A stretch of 64,000 nucleotides of DNA. Source: Schizophyllum amplum (lineage: Eukaryota > Basidiomycota > Agaricomycetes > Agaricales > Schizophyllaceae). The notes under the pieces are model-generated. The model was not told the origin of the DNA and did no database searches. It worked only from the letters and a program-made list of their open reading frames with translations. Positions 45,259-56,909 of the stretch are shown here, one piece after another (position 1 is the stretch's first letter; the number at the start of each line of letters is the position of its first letter). The stretch is from contig VDMD01000003.1 of the NCBI GenBank assembly GCA_007026445.1, forward strand, positions 248,001-312,000, read 5' to 3'. Both the position numbers and the translations under genes were made by a program.

Positions 45259-48200
45259 TCATCGCTTCCGACGACGTACAGGTGTCGGAACCTTGGCAGT
45301 CGAAGACGACGCGGGCACGCGACGCGTGCTTTTCCTGAGCGGAACTTCCTCCTTCGGCACCCCACGACGAGGGCGTGCCGCTTTGTTAGCTTCTTCCTCC
45401 TTTTTGGTCATCGAACGCGTCTTCGGTCGCTCTGGTTCGCCGCCCCCGTCGCCGACGCTCGGTCTCTTGCGCTTCCCACTGCGCGGAGTGGTCATGACGG
45501 ATACAATCCGCTTGACAATGTCGGTAATGTTGAAGGAGTTCGCGCACTCGCGAAGGAGCGGCGTATTGAGGGTGGCGATGGGCTGCGGCACTTTGTCGCG
45601 CTCCACCTCGTTGATGTCTACTTCGTACGGAAAGGTCGAGACGACGCGCAGCAGCGGGGGATTGCCCGCTTCGGCGACCTCCCTTGGGATGTCGTCAAAG
45701 TGAGCACCACTAGCTGTTGTGGGCTGGCCGACCTACAGAACGCTGTCAGTGAGGTGCGAGGAAGCGGACGGTGAGCACACACCTTGAATAGATTTTTGGG
45801 AGCTAGTTGCAGGAGCTTCACCTGTATGTCCGATGGCGAGGTCTTGACGTGCTCGTTTTTCAACAGCGTGGAGAGGGCCACCTGCAGACATCGATTGTCC
45901 TCGAGCCTCAGCACAAAGATCAAATCAGCCTGGCTGAATTGCGACGCAATGCAGAAGGGCACATTCGTCTCGTGCTGGAGCCATTCCGGCGATTCGGTCG
46001 CCCAGACATGCTCCCGGGCGATCTTCGAGAACGACGGTTGGAAGACTGTGGCGCGCAAGGCCCTCTTTTCGGCGGTACGCGTGATGCGAACTAGCTGTGC
46101 GCTTTGTGTCGCCCAGTCGGGTGCGATGCCCGGGAAGAGGAAGAGGTCGCATAGCCTATGCGCGATCTTGTCTGTCTTCTTCGTCTTCATTAGAGCTTGC
46201 ACCAGAGTTGGTACGAAGGCGAGGGGGTATGTGTGATGCGGGGGCGCCTTGTGCAGCTGTGAGGCCAGTGCATCCGGAAAGAAGGCGCTGGCAACGCCGG
46301 GTTGCCGGAAGATCGGGTCTATCAAGGGCAAGACAATGCATGGTTCGAGTACCAGAGCTTCCTCGCCTTTGTGATCGGTCAATACGGCGACGCCTTGGGC
46401 AGCAAGCCGGAAGCATTGTTCTTTGAATCGCACATGATTCTCGCCAGAGAGCATTATTTTGAACATTGCCGAGTGCATAGCGAACAGAATCTGTGGCTCT
46501 GAAGAGTGATGTGGCTAAGCGCGAGTCGAGAACAGTGCTAGAGCACTTACCATCGCTCAGAAAAGACCCTCTGAACGGAGAAAATCGATGTACGGCCTCG
46601 AAGGCAGACCGAGAGAGTTGTTCCTGAAGGACAGCTTTTGACATATGGGGCGGGTCGACGCCTGTGAACCAAGAAATATAGGCGTCGAGGAGATGGAGGG
46701 GTTTCTCGTACTGAGTGATCAACAGACAAGAAATGAAAGACGCCGTGAAGCGATATCTAACCCCCATAGAAAGCAGAATTAGCGATACGTTCTACAGTAG
46801 AACTCCCGACTCGCCTTCCTCGTAGCCACCACCACATACGACTAATCAGAGTTTGGCCCGTTGGGGAGTCCGCCAAGGAAGTCGGCAGATATCGCAAGAC
46901 GTACTGACGTTGGCTCTGTGGCGTGTCGAACAGACCGGTGTCAGTGCAGACCCGGTACTCGGGGAAGTCTGCACGACGAAAGGGCCCAAGATCGATATGC
47001 GTCCCGGTCAGAATGAGCGTAATGCCGTCGTACTTTTCGTATGCGGAGGCAATCTCGCGTAGCGCCGTGCTCTGCTTTCCAAACGCTCCACGGAAGGCGT
47101 CATTCGCGCGTTGCGCCTCGTCAAGCACACAGAATATATTCATGTTGGCGTCTCCGTATCTGGCTTTGATGTCCAAGAGCAAGTCGGTGAACATCTCGTC
47201 GGCGTACATCTGAGTGACTCTGTCGACCTTTCGCGTGAGGTTGTGAAAGATGTCGCCGTGCTCAAGCTTCATGGTCAGAACTTGGAATAGGAGCCATTGG
47301 TGACGAGCATCTAAGGTGAGTTTGTCCTCCAATTCGTCCAGGAACGCTTTGAGGAGTATAAGGCGAGAGAGGAGAATACGCGAAAAAGTATTCTGAGCGA
47401 CCCAACTATTATGTTGGACGCTATCCTCGTCCCATGGGGCGTTCTGTCGAAATTTTCGTTTGTTGGATATTCCACTGCCCAAGCAGTGATCCATGTCCAA
47501 GGAGCCCAGACAAGAGTTGTCCGACGCGCATGGGATGTAGAAGCCCCAATGTTGTGAGAGCCCCTCCAAAACCAACCTCGTTTTTCCGGAGCCGGACGTG
47601 TTCAGGAAGATGCTGAAGAGCTAGTAAGGCAAGCTTACTCGCACAACATGAGGCACTTACGTATGACTTCGCGGTACAAAAATATTCTGGAGGCGTTGGT
47701 GTAGAATGTCGGCATTGATGAGTGCACCAACGTCGTGCAAAGCGAGGCAGGGAGAATCAGCGCTGGTATCGGGGATTTTGAGGTATGATATGAAGGAGTC
47801 TGCACCAGAGGCGGAGGTGGCCGTGGCGGACATGTCGACTGATGAAGGTGTCCACGAGTCCAGTGGCACGGTCGATCTGGCAAACGCGGAGATGAACTTT
47901 TGATGGGCCTTTAGGAAGACCGGTAATTCCTGCTCGAAAGAGGTGTCCGTGGGATGATACGGACGACGGGTGCGCAAATCCACATCCCGGAATGAGAGGA
48001 TTTCTGCTGACAGATGAGCGCATGCATGAACGTTTGCGCAAAAGACGCACCACAGTCCCACAAGCAAGCATAGTCCTGTTCTTTGACTGCTCTTTCGAGT
48101 AGAGTGTACAGCTCGGGACGAGTCGTCAATAAGTTCGCACAGGCAGACTCGGACACATAGTCGGGGTCCAAAGGCTGGGATCTTCTGCGAAAGAACGCGT

Positions 48201-48291
48201 GCAGGATGGCCGAGAGCGTAGAGGGTGCGATCTCCGGCGAGAAGTCATTAGATGCGCCTAGTAGAATGCGTTCAACATCGGGTATTGACAT
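45259..48291 (-). CDS. P-loop NTPase / REase-like protein (CR-effector-like), minus copy 1
   Basis: Roughly 900 residues in several exons. I chose the ATG at 48291 (MSIPDVERILLG) because copy 2 begins the same way. An N-terminal helical region (SAILHAFFRRRSQPLDPDYV) precedes the P-loop core: Walker A NTSGSGKTRLVLEGLSQHWG (about 47600-47540), Walker B NIFCVLDEAQ and a sensor-1-like strand ITLILTGTHIDLG. A helical region follows (RFTASFISCLLITQYEKPLH). The putative restriction-endonuclease-fold domain has SQADLIFVLRLEDNRCLQVA, where the expected [E/D/Q]xK is replaced (ALS). The tail is basic and nuclear-localisation-like (SGKRKRPS, PVRRRKR). The closest description I know is the Crinkler-RHS type NTPase-nuclease class; the match is by architecture, not by search. 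Confidence 0.7.
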
Positions 48292-48544
48292 CGGTAGGAG
48301 AGAAGGATTAATGGGGGCGCCCTGAGAGCGCTGCTTGAAGTGACCTGCCCTCAAGTGATGGCAAGTATTGAGTACTTTACTCAATAATGCCATATGGTAC
48401 TTTGAATTCGCCGCCGATTCGGCGCGAGTGTTGCTCCGATGTTTCTCACCCTATACAATAAGCGTGAAGAAGTAACAATGGCACCCCTTCTACGTATCCG
48501 CTTCCCTCCTGCTTCCTTCCCCTCGTATCCTGCTGCACCCCAAC
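48292..48544. promoter_or_regulatory. short divergent spacer between two NTPase-nuclease genes
   Basis: About 250 bp separates the ATG of minus copy 1 (48291) from that of the plus-strand gene (48545). It is pyrimidine-rich on the plus strand next to the plus-strand ATG (CTTCCCTCCTGCTTCCTTCC), as is common in fungal promoters. A shared bidirectional promoter is inferred. Confidence 0.4.
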
Positions 48545-51500
48545 ATGAGCGTCCACTCTCCCTTCGTACATGACGATGAAATCCACTGGGATGTACGCAA
48601 CAAATACGCCACCGCTCAAGCGCCAGACAACCCCGACCTTATCATCCCAAGAGACAAAAAAGTCGCCAGTTACCGCTATATCCTCTACCTCGTCTGGCAG
48701 GACGAGGCGAAGCGAGCTAACATCGAGGGACCTTCCACTCGCGAGTGTAAAGCCAAGATGGAAGCGGTAGATTCTCTCATCGAGGTGATCGACAGATGCT
48801 ACAAATCAGCAAATTATGGCGCTCTCAGAAGCGAAGGTGCACCGCACGCCATACTGCGTAGCTTGTAGCTGACCTTCATCTTATAAGTTCGGGAATTTGT
48901 GGTCGAACAGCGAAGCCCTGCCGAGCTTCAACAGGCGATCGACAATTTCATCCTGGATATCGAGCCAGCGATACGCAGCGTCGCAGAAGGCGACGTCGGA
49001 CTCCACACGTGGGAACCCGAAGGCATCCCTGCAGACTACATGTCGCATTTTCAGAGCCTCGAAATTCCTTGCATCTCGGCGCAGAAGAACTTTCCCTCCC
49101 TTCTACTCCACGAACTGGGGACGCTGGTCGAGCAAGTTGGACCAAGACAGTGCATCGACCAGATATTTGGCAGTCAAATAACGTACGTGCCATGCTCATC
49201 ATACTGCAAATACGAGCCTTCAATCATCTTTAGATACCTATGTAATGCGGCGGGCGCTGGGAAGACCCGTCTCTTACTGGAAGGCCTCACCCTTCACTGG
49301 GGCTTCTACTTCACCCTGGCACGAGATACATGGGGCGTGGGGTCCGGTGACTGGAAAGATGCACTGGATTCCATCGGTCTGAGTGGAATCAGAAAGACTC
49401 TTCCAAACGACCCTGGTGGCGATGATCCGCAGTCCTTGATGTACGAGGGACTGCTGGAAAAGAACAAGGACATCGTGCGAAGACATGTCTATGCAGTCTT
49501 GTGGGCACGTCTTCTTGTCTTCCGGGTCTTTTTGAAGTACGTGCCCTCCAGCGTAACGGCCGAGGAGGAAGCGCTGTACCGTAGGCGCTGGCTCTTGCTG
49601 CAGGTCGATCCCTGCATACTTCCTGACCACCCTGACTTCGATGTCTTCTTCCACCTCGCAAAGACCATACGTGAAATCTATGTGTCCGATACCGTTACGC
49701 CGGTAGTCCGGGCCAGCTTGGACGCGCTTGCACAAGCGGTCCTGCCCGCAATGAAGGGGACACAATCGACATCCCCCCTTGCGCAATGCAAGAAGTTCGT
49801 CGTCGTTATTGACGAAGCCCAGATGGCTGCCAGAATGTACCAAGACGCCTTTCGATCCGACACTCGAACGGCCTCTACCGATGGTGTCGATTCGGGCTCA
49901 TCGCCTGGCGGGGAGAAGACGAAGCATCGACCGCTCTTGCGCCAGCTGCTCGTCGACATCGCGCAGGTGGTCAACTCACGTCCTGTGCATCTTCTGCCGA
50001 CTGGCACGAGCATCTCCCAGGCCGAATTTCAGCAAGCTGTTCAGAGCGCTATCGCCAAGGATACCACGTCGCAGCGGACTGCGCGTTACACGGGTGGCAT
50101 TCGCAGCATGCATGACGTGGAGACATATGCGAAGCGACTGCTGCCAGCCTCTTTTCTTGCCGGAGAGTCCGGTCAGAGATTGTTGCACCGGATGTTTATG
50201 TGGCTTCCGGGAAGGTGAGGAGTGACTATCGCTGCTCCAGGCTGCTCAGTTCTCATATCGCCTAGGTTCCGCTTCATGGCGCGCTTCCTCACGTTCCTCA
50301 TGATAAATGGACTGCGGTCGCCGCACGGCCTTTTGAACAGCTTTGTGTATACGTACACGGAAGGTTATCTGCCGACCGACGCAGGTGACATGCTTCGACA
50401 TGAGCCCGCGATCCCGCTGTCCTTTTTACAGAGGTGGACGGAGGTGCAGATAGATTTCGACAGGATAAAAGACAACGGTGCGTAATCATCTCCACGATCG
50501 ACGTAACAAATCCCCAAACATGCGATGCAGAGGTGATGTACAGCCAGGTGCTTACCATCGCACGAGAGCCCGTCTGCAACTACATCCTCAAATCGAGCTT
50601 GAAGTTGAGGGTCAGCTCGGAGGACTCGCCGCTCCTGGTCGAAGTCGGCTTTGCGCGGTACGACATTCCGGACGACACTGACGATATCAACGGCACTCCA
50701 CGGGAGGCAGCTATCGACGAACCTCTCATCATACTGCGCCTGTCGACCTGGTTTGATAGCCGCCCGCATTTGACGATGTATAATTGTCTGGCGCATCGCA
50801 TAGGGAACACGGACTCCAGCGGTGGCAACAACGGTTGGGAGAACTATATCGCCCATTGCCTCGTACGAGCGTTCTCGCAGGGCTCCGTTCCCCTTTCCAC
50901 CATTTTCACTATTCGCAAGTCGCAGGCGTCAAAATTCGGCGATCTCATGGGCAGGTCGGCCAAGATCGTGCGTGTCATACGTTTGAATAGCTCTCCCGTC
51001 GACGCTCGGCCGCTCGTTGGCGTAACGACGTACGACCGTCGCCCACACTCGACCTCCTACGCTGACGACCCCGGCCGTCCCCGTTTCCCTAGCGTGAACC
51101 TAGGGGTCAGCGCAGGGGATGGGCCCGATAGCGAGGAGAACGGGACGCTGAGGAAGTACGAGCAGACGCTCGAGTGGCTGCAGACCAATCCGACGCCCTT
51201 ATACTTCCCGGATACGAACTTCGGTCCCGACATAGTTATGGTTCTGCAATTGGACAACGGCGAGCTATGCTGGCTCGTTGTACAGTGCAAGAAAGTCTCT
51301 TCTATAGGGAAGAAATTCAAGGTGCCGAGCTCGCACGTCGCTCACGCTTTGCACTCTGTCACCCCTGCCAATTTTTTCATGTCCAAGGTCAGCCTCTTAG
51401 CTTCGACCACGTTCTCGAGCGCACTAACATTACTGCTTTTTTTACCAGAAGAAGCAAGATAAAGGCAACGTTGATCAGAACGAGGCGAAGAAAAACGAGC

Positions 51501-52419
51501 GAGCTTGCAAGATCCTCCGAGACTTGCCCCAACGTACCTCTCTCGCGGGCGACTGCAGCGTTATACGTGCTGTCGCTCTATTTCCTGGCCCCAATTACCT
51601 TGACAAGGTTGCGCGTGATGAAGGCGACAGCGACTCCCACCCCCTCGTCGAAGTCAACTTTGACCACCTGAAGGACATCACGCGCGACCTTACTCCTAAT
51701 GACATCCTGCAGGTCAACGAAGAGGCCGAGTCCGACAGGGTGCAGCGCGCAGCCTCGAAGAAGAAACTCGCCGACAACAAGCGTGCCAACAACGTGCAGA
51801 ACGTCATAAGCGCTCGTGCCCTGCCGCGTGAAGGTCCCAGATCGAAACACAGTCGCCCACAAGCGAACACGCTGCGGGATTTTCGTAATCGCCATACATC
51901 GCTCACGAAGGCGACTCCCAAGTCTGTCGCGTCTGAGGCATCCGCTTCAGGTACGCCCACCGTCGGACTGCCTCAAACACGAACTGACTTTTCCCAGATT
52001 ATCCGGAGCGGAACTTTGAGGCACCTGATGGCTTGGCTCTAGGTTCGATGGCAGACGGGGAGTCGGAGGCGACAGCGCCTCCTGATACCTTCTCCGAGTA
52101 CTCTACAGTCCAACAATACTGGAACTCCCCACCGCCCTTCAACGCATCCGCCTTGTTCTCCCCTTCCAGCGGGTCTGTAGAGCTGCTCTCGGATACGGCT
52201 ATGCTTCAGACCCCTGGCGCGGGAACGTCGTCGTCTTTATATCCTGCGATGCACCGGAGCCCAATCAGCGCCTCATCGACGTACTTGGGAGACGACCTAG
52301 GGGAAGCTCGTTCGAGGCAGGCCAGTGCGCCTGTGACTCCGAAGCGCCCCGCCAAAGGCATGTCGTTCGATGAGGGGTCGGTTCGGAGCCCTCCGAAGAG
52401 AGCGAGGCAGGATCATTGA
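48545..52419 (+). CDS. P-loop NTPase / REase-like protein (CR-effector-like), plus copy
   Basis: Largest member, about 1150-1200 residues. Exons splice at 48836 (GTGCAC...ATAAG), about 49181, 50215, 50480, 51388 and 51951, all in frame. The N-terminal region (MSVHSPFVHDDEIHWDVRNK) differs from the minus copies. P-loop core: NAAGAGKTRLLLEGLTLHWG, Walker B KFVVVIDEAQM, then VHLLPTGTSIS. The REase-like domain has YFPDTNFGPDIVMVLQLDNG followed by CWLVVQCKKVSSIGK, that is a D...QxK arrangement, the most complete active site of the three. The Ser/Pro-rich C terminus ends with basic clusters (TPKRPAKG, PPKRARQDH). The conserved intact motifs suggest a functional ATPase-nuclease; the biological target is unknown. 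Confidence 0.72.
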
Positions 52420-52689
52420 CAGCACCCCGAGAGTGCTCGACTATGCTTGCGTCACCTTCGTCCGCCAAAAGAAGGTACGACTTGCGATGTATAACTCACG
52501 ACGGCCATTCTGTAAGCCTTCCTTTCGTGCGATGTGTACCATGTTTTTTTCCTGATAGAGACAGCTCAATGGATTGCTGTGTACTCATCAATTATTGTAT
52601 GTATGTATGGTTTCAAAGGGAAAAGGGAAAAAATCGATGTTTAGTTATCGCTTTCGACGGCGTGCAGGTGGCGGAACTTTCTTGGCGGA

Positions 52690-55653
52690 CTAAAACAACC
52701 CTGGTACTCGACGCGTGCTCCTCCTGAGCGGCGCCTCCTCCTGTGATGCACGTTGCGAAATTGCTAGGTCATTGTTGGCCGCTCCAGCCATCTTGGTCTC
52801 CAAACGCGTGCGCGGCCGCTTCGCTGTGCCACTCTCCGCGGAAACGCTCTGTACCTTGCGCTTCTCTGGGCCCGTTGAAATATCCAGAACATCCTTGAGT
52901 CGTCCTACGATGTCGGAGACCTTGATTGTGTCAGCATACTCACGAAGAAGTGCCGTGTTGACTGCAGCGAAGGGCTGCGCGACTGTATCGGCGCCTTCCA
53001 CTTCATTGATGTCCAACTCGTATGGGAAGGTGATAACGAGGCGTAGCAGCGGCGGAACGCCCAGCCCAGAGGCTTTCCTGGGCAGGTCACCGAAGCGGAA
53101 GTCAGACAAGGCCTCTGATCGAGCACCCTTCAAAAAGATCAGAGATGCATATAATGCACAGCGAGGAACGTACAGACCTTGAAGATACGGTCCGGCGCGA
53201 GCTGCGACAGCTTTGCCTGAACGTCGTATGAGGTGACGTTGACGTGCTCGTTCTTAAACAGCGTCGTCAGCGCAACGTACAAACACTGGCCATGGGCGAG
53301 TCGTAACACGAAGAGAAGATCGGCATGGCTGAAGCCAGATGCGAGGCAGAACGGTGCACGCGTCTCATGCAGGAGCCAGCTCGGCGAATCTGTCGTCCAA
53401 GCATCCTCGCGTTGCGTCTGCGAGACCAACTGCTCGAAGGGATCCGACTTCGTCTTTTTGCCCTCTTCGTCGCGCGAGACGTGGACTAGCCGGACTCTCT
53501 CCATTGCCCACCGAGGCGGGAGGCCGGGGAAGACGAATATGTCACAGAGTCGATGTTTGTCACTCCGCAGGGCCTCGACGAGTACGGGTATAAAGGAAAG
53601 ATGGTATGTCCGGTGCGCCGGCGGCTCCGTGAGCAACGATATCAGTGTATCCGGATAGAAACCCAGCGTATGACCGGAATCGGGGAAGATATTTTGTACC
53701 AGGGATAAGACGACGCTAGGTTCGTGAAGGAGGGCCTCCGTGCCGGTGGCGTTCGTTATGGGCGCGACTCCGTGCGCGGCCAGACGAAAGCACGTGTCAG
53801 TAAAAAGAACATGGTCTTTGCCTGTAAGGATTATCCTCAACAAAGCGGACTGCGATGCAAACCAAGCCTGTCTGTCTGTTTGTAATCAGGACAAATACTG
53901 GATAAGGTGATGCGCAGGCGTACCAGAGCTGAGTGCCGGGGCTCTGAATTTTGAGAACCAAAAGGCCGCTTCATAACTTGTCTCTGACAGTGTATCCTGG
54001 ATTGTTGCTTGCGGTATATTAGGGGGCTTTCCAGTGGTAAAGTGGGCGATATACGCGTCGAGAAGCTCGAGCGGATGGTCAAATCCGGCCATCAAGAGGC
54101 ACGCCACAAAGGAGGCTGTAAACCGATATCTGAAGGCGGAGGGAGTGAGCGCGGATATGCCGGCGAAACAACGAGTACGTACCGGCCGCGCAGCCATGTC
54201 CACATCCTTGCAAAGAGGGCTCGAGCATGAACTGATTCTGCGAGAGCAGGTGGCAGATAACGCGTGATGTACTCCTGTTGAGCGGCCGGCGTGTCGAACA
54301 TGCCGGTATTGGTATATATACTGTAGCGAGTCGGTTCGGGTCGGTGAAAGGGCGCGACGTCGATGTCTGTTCCAGTCAAGATGATGGTCAAACCCTCGTA
54401 ATTCTCCCACGAGCGAGCCAATTCGCGCAAGGTCGTCGTCTCCTGACCGAAGGCTCCGCGGTACAGCTTGTTGGCATACTGAGATGCATCCAGAACGCAG
54501 AAGAGGTTGGTACCGCGCCCACCGAGCCTCGATTTGACGTCTAAAAACATGTCGGCTATCATATCGTCGATATATGACTGGGTGAAGCGCGATAGGATGG
54601 AGGTCACGAAGCCGAAGATGTCGCCGTGGTCCAGGTTAAGAGTGAGCGCCTGAAGAAGAAGCCATCCTTTGCGAGCGTGAGCAGAGTCGGTGTCTTCCAG
54701 CACGTCCAGATAGGTCTGGAACCAGATAAGCCTGCTCAAGAGGATTCGTGAGAACGTATCTCGAGCGACTGCGATGTGTGCGGCGATATCGCTCGCCGTC
54801 CATGGCTGGAAAGGTTGAAAACCACACTGTAACGATATGCCGTCAGGAGTCAGACATTCTCGCATGTCCATAGACCCAAGACGAAATTCGTCAAAGGTGC
54901 AAGGTATGTAGAAGCCCCACTGCTGGCACAGACCCTCCAGGACGAGACGCGTTTTTCCTGTTCCCGACGCATTGACAAAAATACTATGCGTAAGTACTTG
55001 AGTCAGATGAGAAGCGGCCACTGGTCGTGTAAGACTCACACATGCTGGTTGGGAACGAATAGAGGGCGCAGTAGACGTGACAGCGCACGCGGCGGTATGA
55101 GCTTGCCTAGGTCGTGCAGCAGGAGGCAAGGCGCGTCAGAACTTGTGTTGGTAAGCCGAAGGGAAGATATGAATTCGGCGGATGACTCGTTGGCAGGGGA
55201 TGCATTCCACGTCTTGAGGGGTGTCGAGGAGTTAGCGAATTCGGATACAGGAGTGCGATATTGATCCAAGAGACCGTACAACTCGATTTCAGCAGCTGAA
55301 TCGGCTTGAATGACTGCGCGACGCGTGCGGAGATCGACGCCACGAAAGGCTAACGCGTCTGAGAGATGTTACTGCTTGCATAGGAGCATCGAGTCCGTCG
55401 GTTGTCACGTACCACATGCCCACAGGTGAGTACCATCTTGCTCGGCCACAGCACGCTCCAAGAGAGGGTATAGTTCGGCGTTCGCTTTGATGAGGTCGCG
55501 ACAAGCAGCTTCGGATACGTAGTCCGGGTCCAACGGTTGCAGCCGCTCTCGAAAGAAGACATGCAGGATAGAGGAAAGCAGGGTGGCCGAATTTTGAGGT
55601 GTCAGTTTTCCTGCAGCTTCGTGTAAGATGGATCGAATTTCTGGCAATGACAT
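52690..55653 (-). CDS. P-loop NTPase / REase-like protein (CR-effector-like), minus copy 2
   Basis: Close paralogue of minus copy 1 with the same domain order. The start at 55653 (MSLPEIRSILHEAAGKL) is followed by ILHVFFRERLQPLDPDYVSE. Walker A is NASGTGKTRLVLEGLCQQWG. The Walker B position reads NLFCVLDASQ, where the catalytic Glu of the DE pair is replaced by Ala. Sensor strand: TIILTGTDIDVAP. The REase-like segment is SHADLLFVLRLAHGQCLYVA then LTTLFKNEHV, again without the QxK lysine. The reading frame ends at a TAG (52690-52692), a few codons short of where the copy-1 protein ends. The frame beyond the TAG stays open to a TAA at 52645-52647 and resembles the copy-1 tail. It may be a decaying, regulatory or decoy paralogue; basic residues remain upstream (EKRKVQ, AKRPRTR). 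Confidence 0.68.
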
Positions 55654-56909
55654 TTTCACTGTCAGAGACAAGGGGTGGTGAACCGTGACGCGTTACGTCG
55701 AACCGGACGGTCACCGGGCGGGTTCGGTCGGCCCGGCTTTTTATCTGACCTCCCGCGGCCCGAGACTCTGAGCTTGCTCTCTTGCATCTCTCTTGCATCT
55801 TTCGAATCCGCAGTTCGCCGTCTTCAGCCGTCCGCAGAACTGAATGAGGAACAACTGACCATTGACGTGACTTTCTCCGACCGTTGTATGTCCCCAGAGC
55901 CCTTTCGAGCAGAACAACATTGAAGACAAGCTCTTCGAACTTGAAGAAGATGGACGCCGGGTGCCTCGCCGCCGTTGCGCTACCATAGCGCTAGACTCGC
56001 TCTGGACTCGCTATCAGGAAATCACTCCTCTGCGTGGTGGCGTGCGGTGTAGGCCTTTTTTTACTGGTGCGAGACGTTTTGCTCACCAGACTTCGAATCT
56101 TGGGATAATGGGATTGGTCTCTTGCTCTATAGTCTTGTCCCCCTCTTGCTGTGCTGTAATGTTACTTTCTCTCTCGTGCTAGCAAGGTACTGTGACTGCG
56201 ATGCTCCGTATACTAATCACTGCGTTCCAGGGCGCCGTAAGTCAGTGGTAGATTTGATACATCACCGGCACCTCTGCTATGATATGTATCATTCGAGAAA
56301 GGTGAAGTGGGTAGTGCTGCGGTAGTTGGTTGTGTAAGACCGACCAACACTCTTCTCTTGCTACGAGTCTTGTTGTTTATCGCTTGTCAGGCCTCGCCAG
56401 GCGGGATTGAACGGCGTAGCGGGCTTGTCGGATCGCTTGAGGCGGGCCTCTGAAAGACCGCCCTTGCGAAGGGCTTACGTTGCAGAATGTGGCCTTGAAA
56501 GCAAGCGAAGATATATGTCCAAATGCCCGCTAGGTAACTCAGTAAGCTGCTCTGAGTGGCTAGTCGCAGGCGTTCCTGAATTTGAACATTCAAATTGTGA
56601 CACAAACTCACGTGGCACGCGCGGACATCGTGACGGTATGATTGGTGACTTCATTTAGTCGTTTTCCCCAGGTTGCCCTTTGTTTCTTACCATCATCTCG
56701 TCGCCGTGTCCGTACGTGTCGAGGCTGCAGTGCGCGGCTAGCTCATTGTCGGCGCTGCTCTCGAATCCTTGTCGCTCTTTCCAGTCCTTCGTTTTCGTAC
56801 CGCGCTCGGCCCCGACGCGGTAGCGCTGTCTTTGTCTTCTAGCGGTTCACGTCCTCGCACGCGCAGCGCGCCGTAATCAGCTCCACATTCCTTCAAAATC
56901 ATCCGAGCA
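55654..56909. other. intergenic, no gene recognised
   Basis: About 1.25 kb with short ORFs and no convincing tRNA (the nearest box-B-like word near 56400 lacks a matching stem). Pyrimidine-rich runs near 56.7-56.9 kb suit the promoter of the gene at 56910. Confidence 0.45.

Noticed and set aside
56380..56430. Possible tRNA gene near a box-B-like GTTCAATCC on the minus strand
   Set aside because: The flanking bases do not form a T-stem or acceptor stem, and no A box lies at the right distance.
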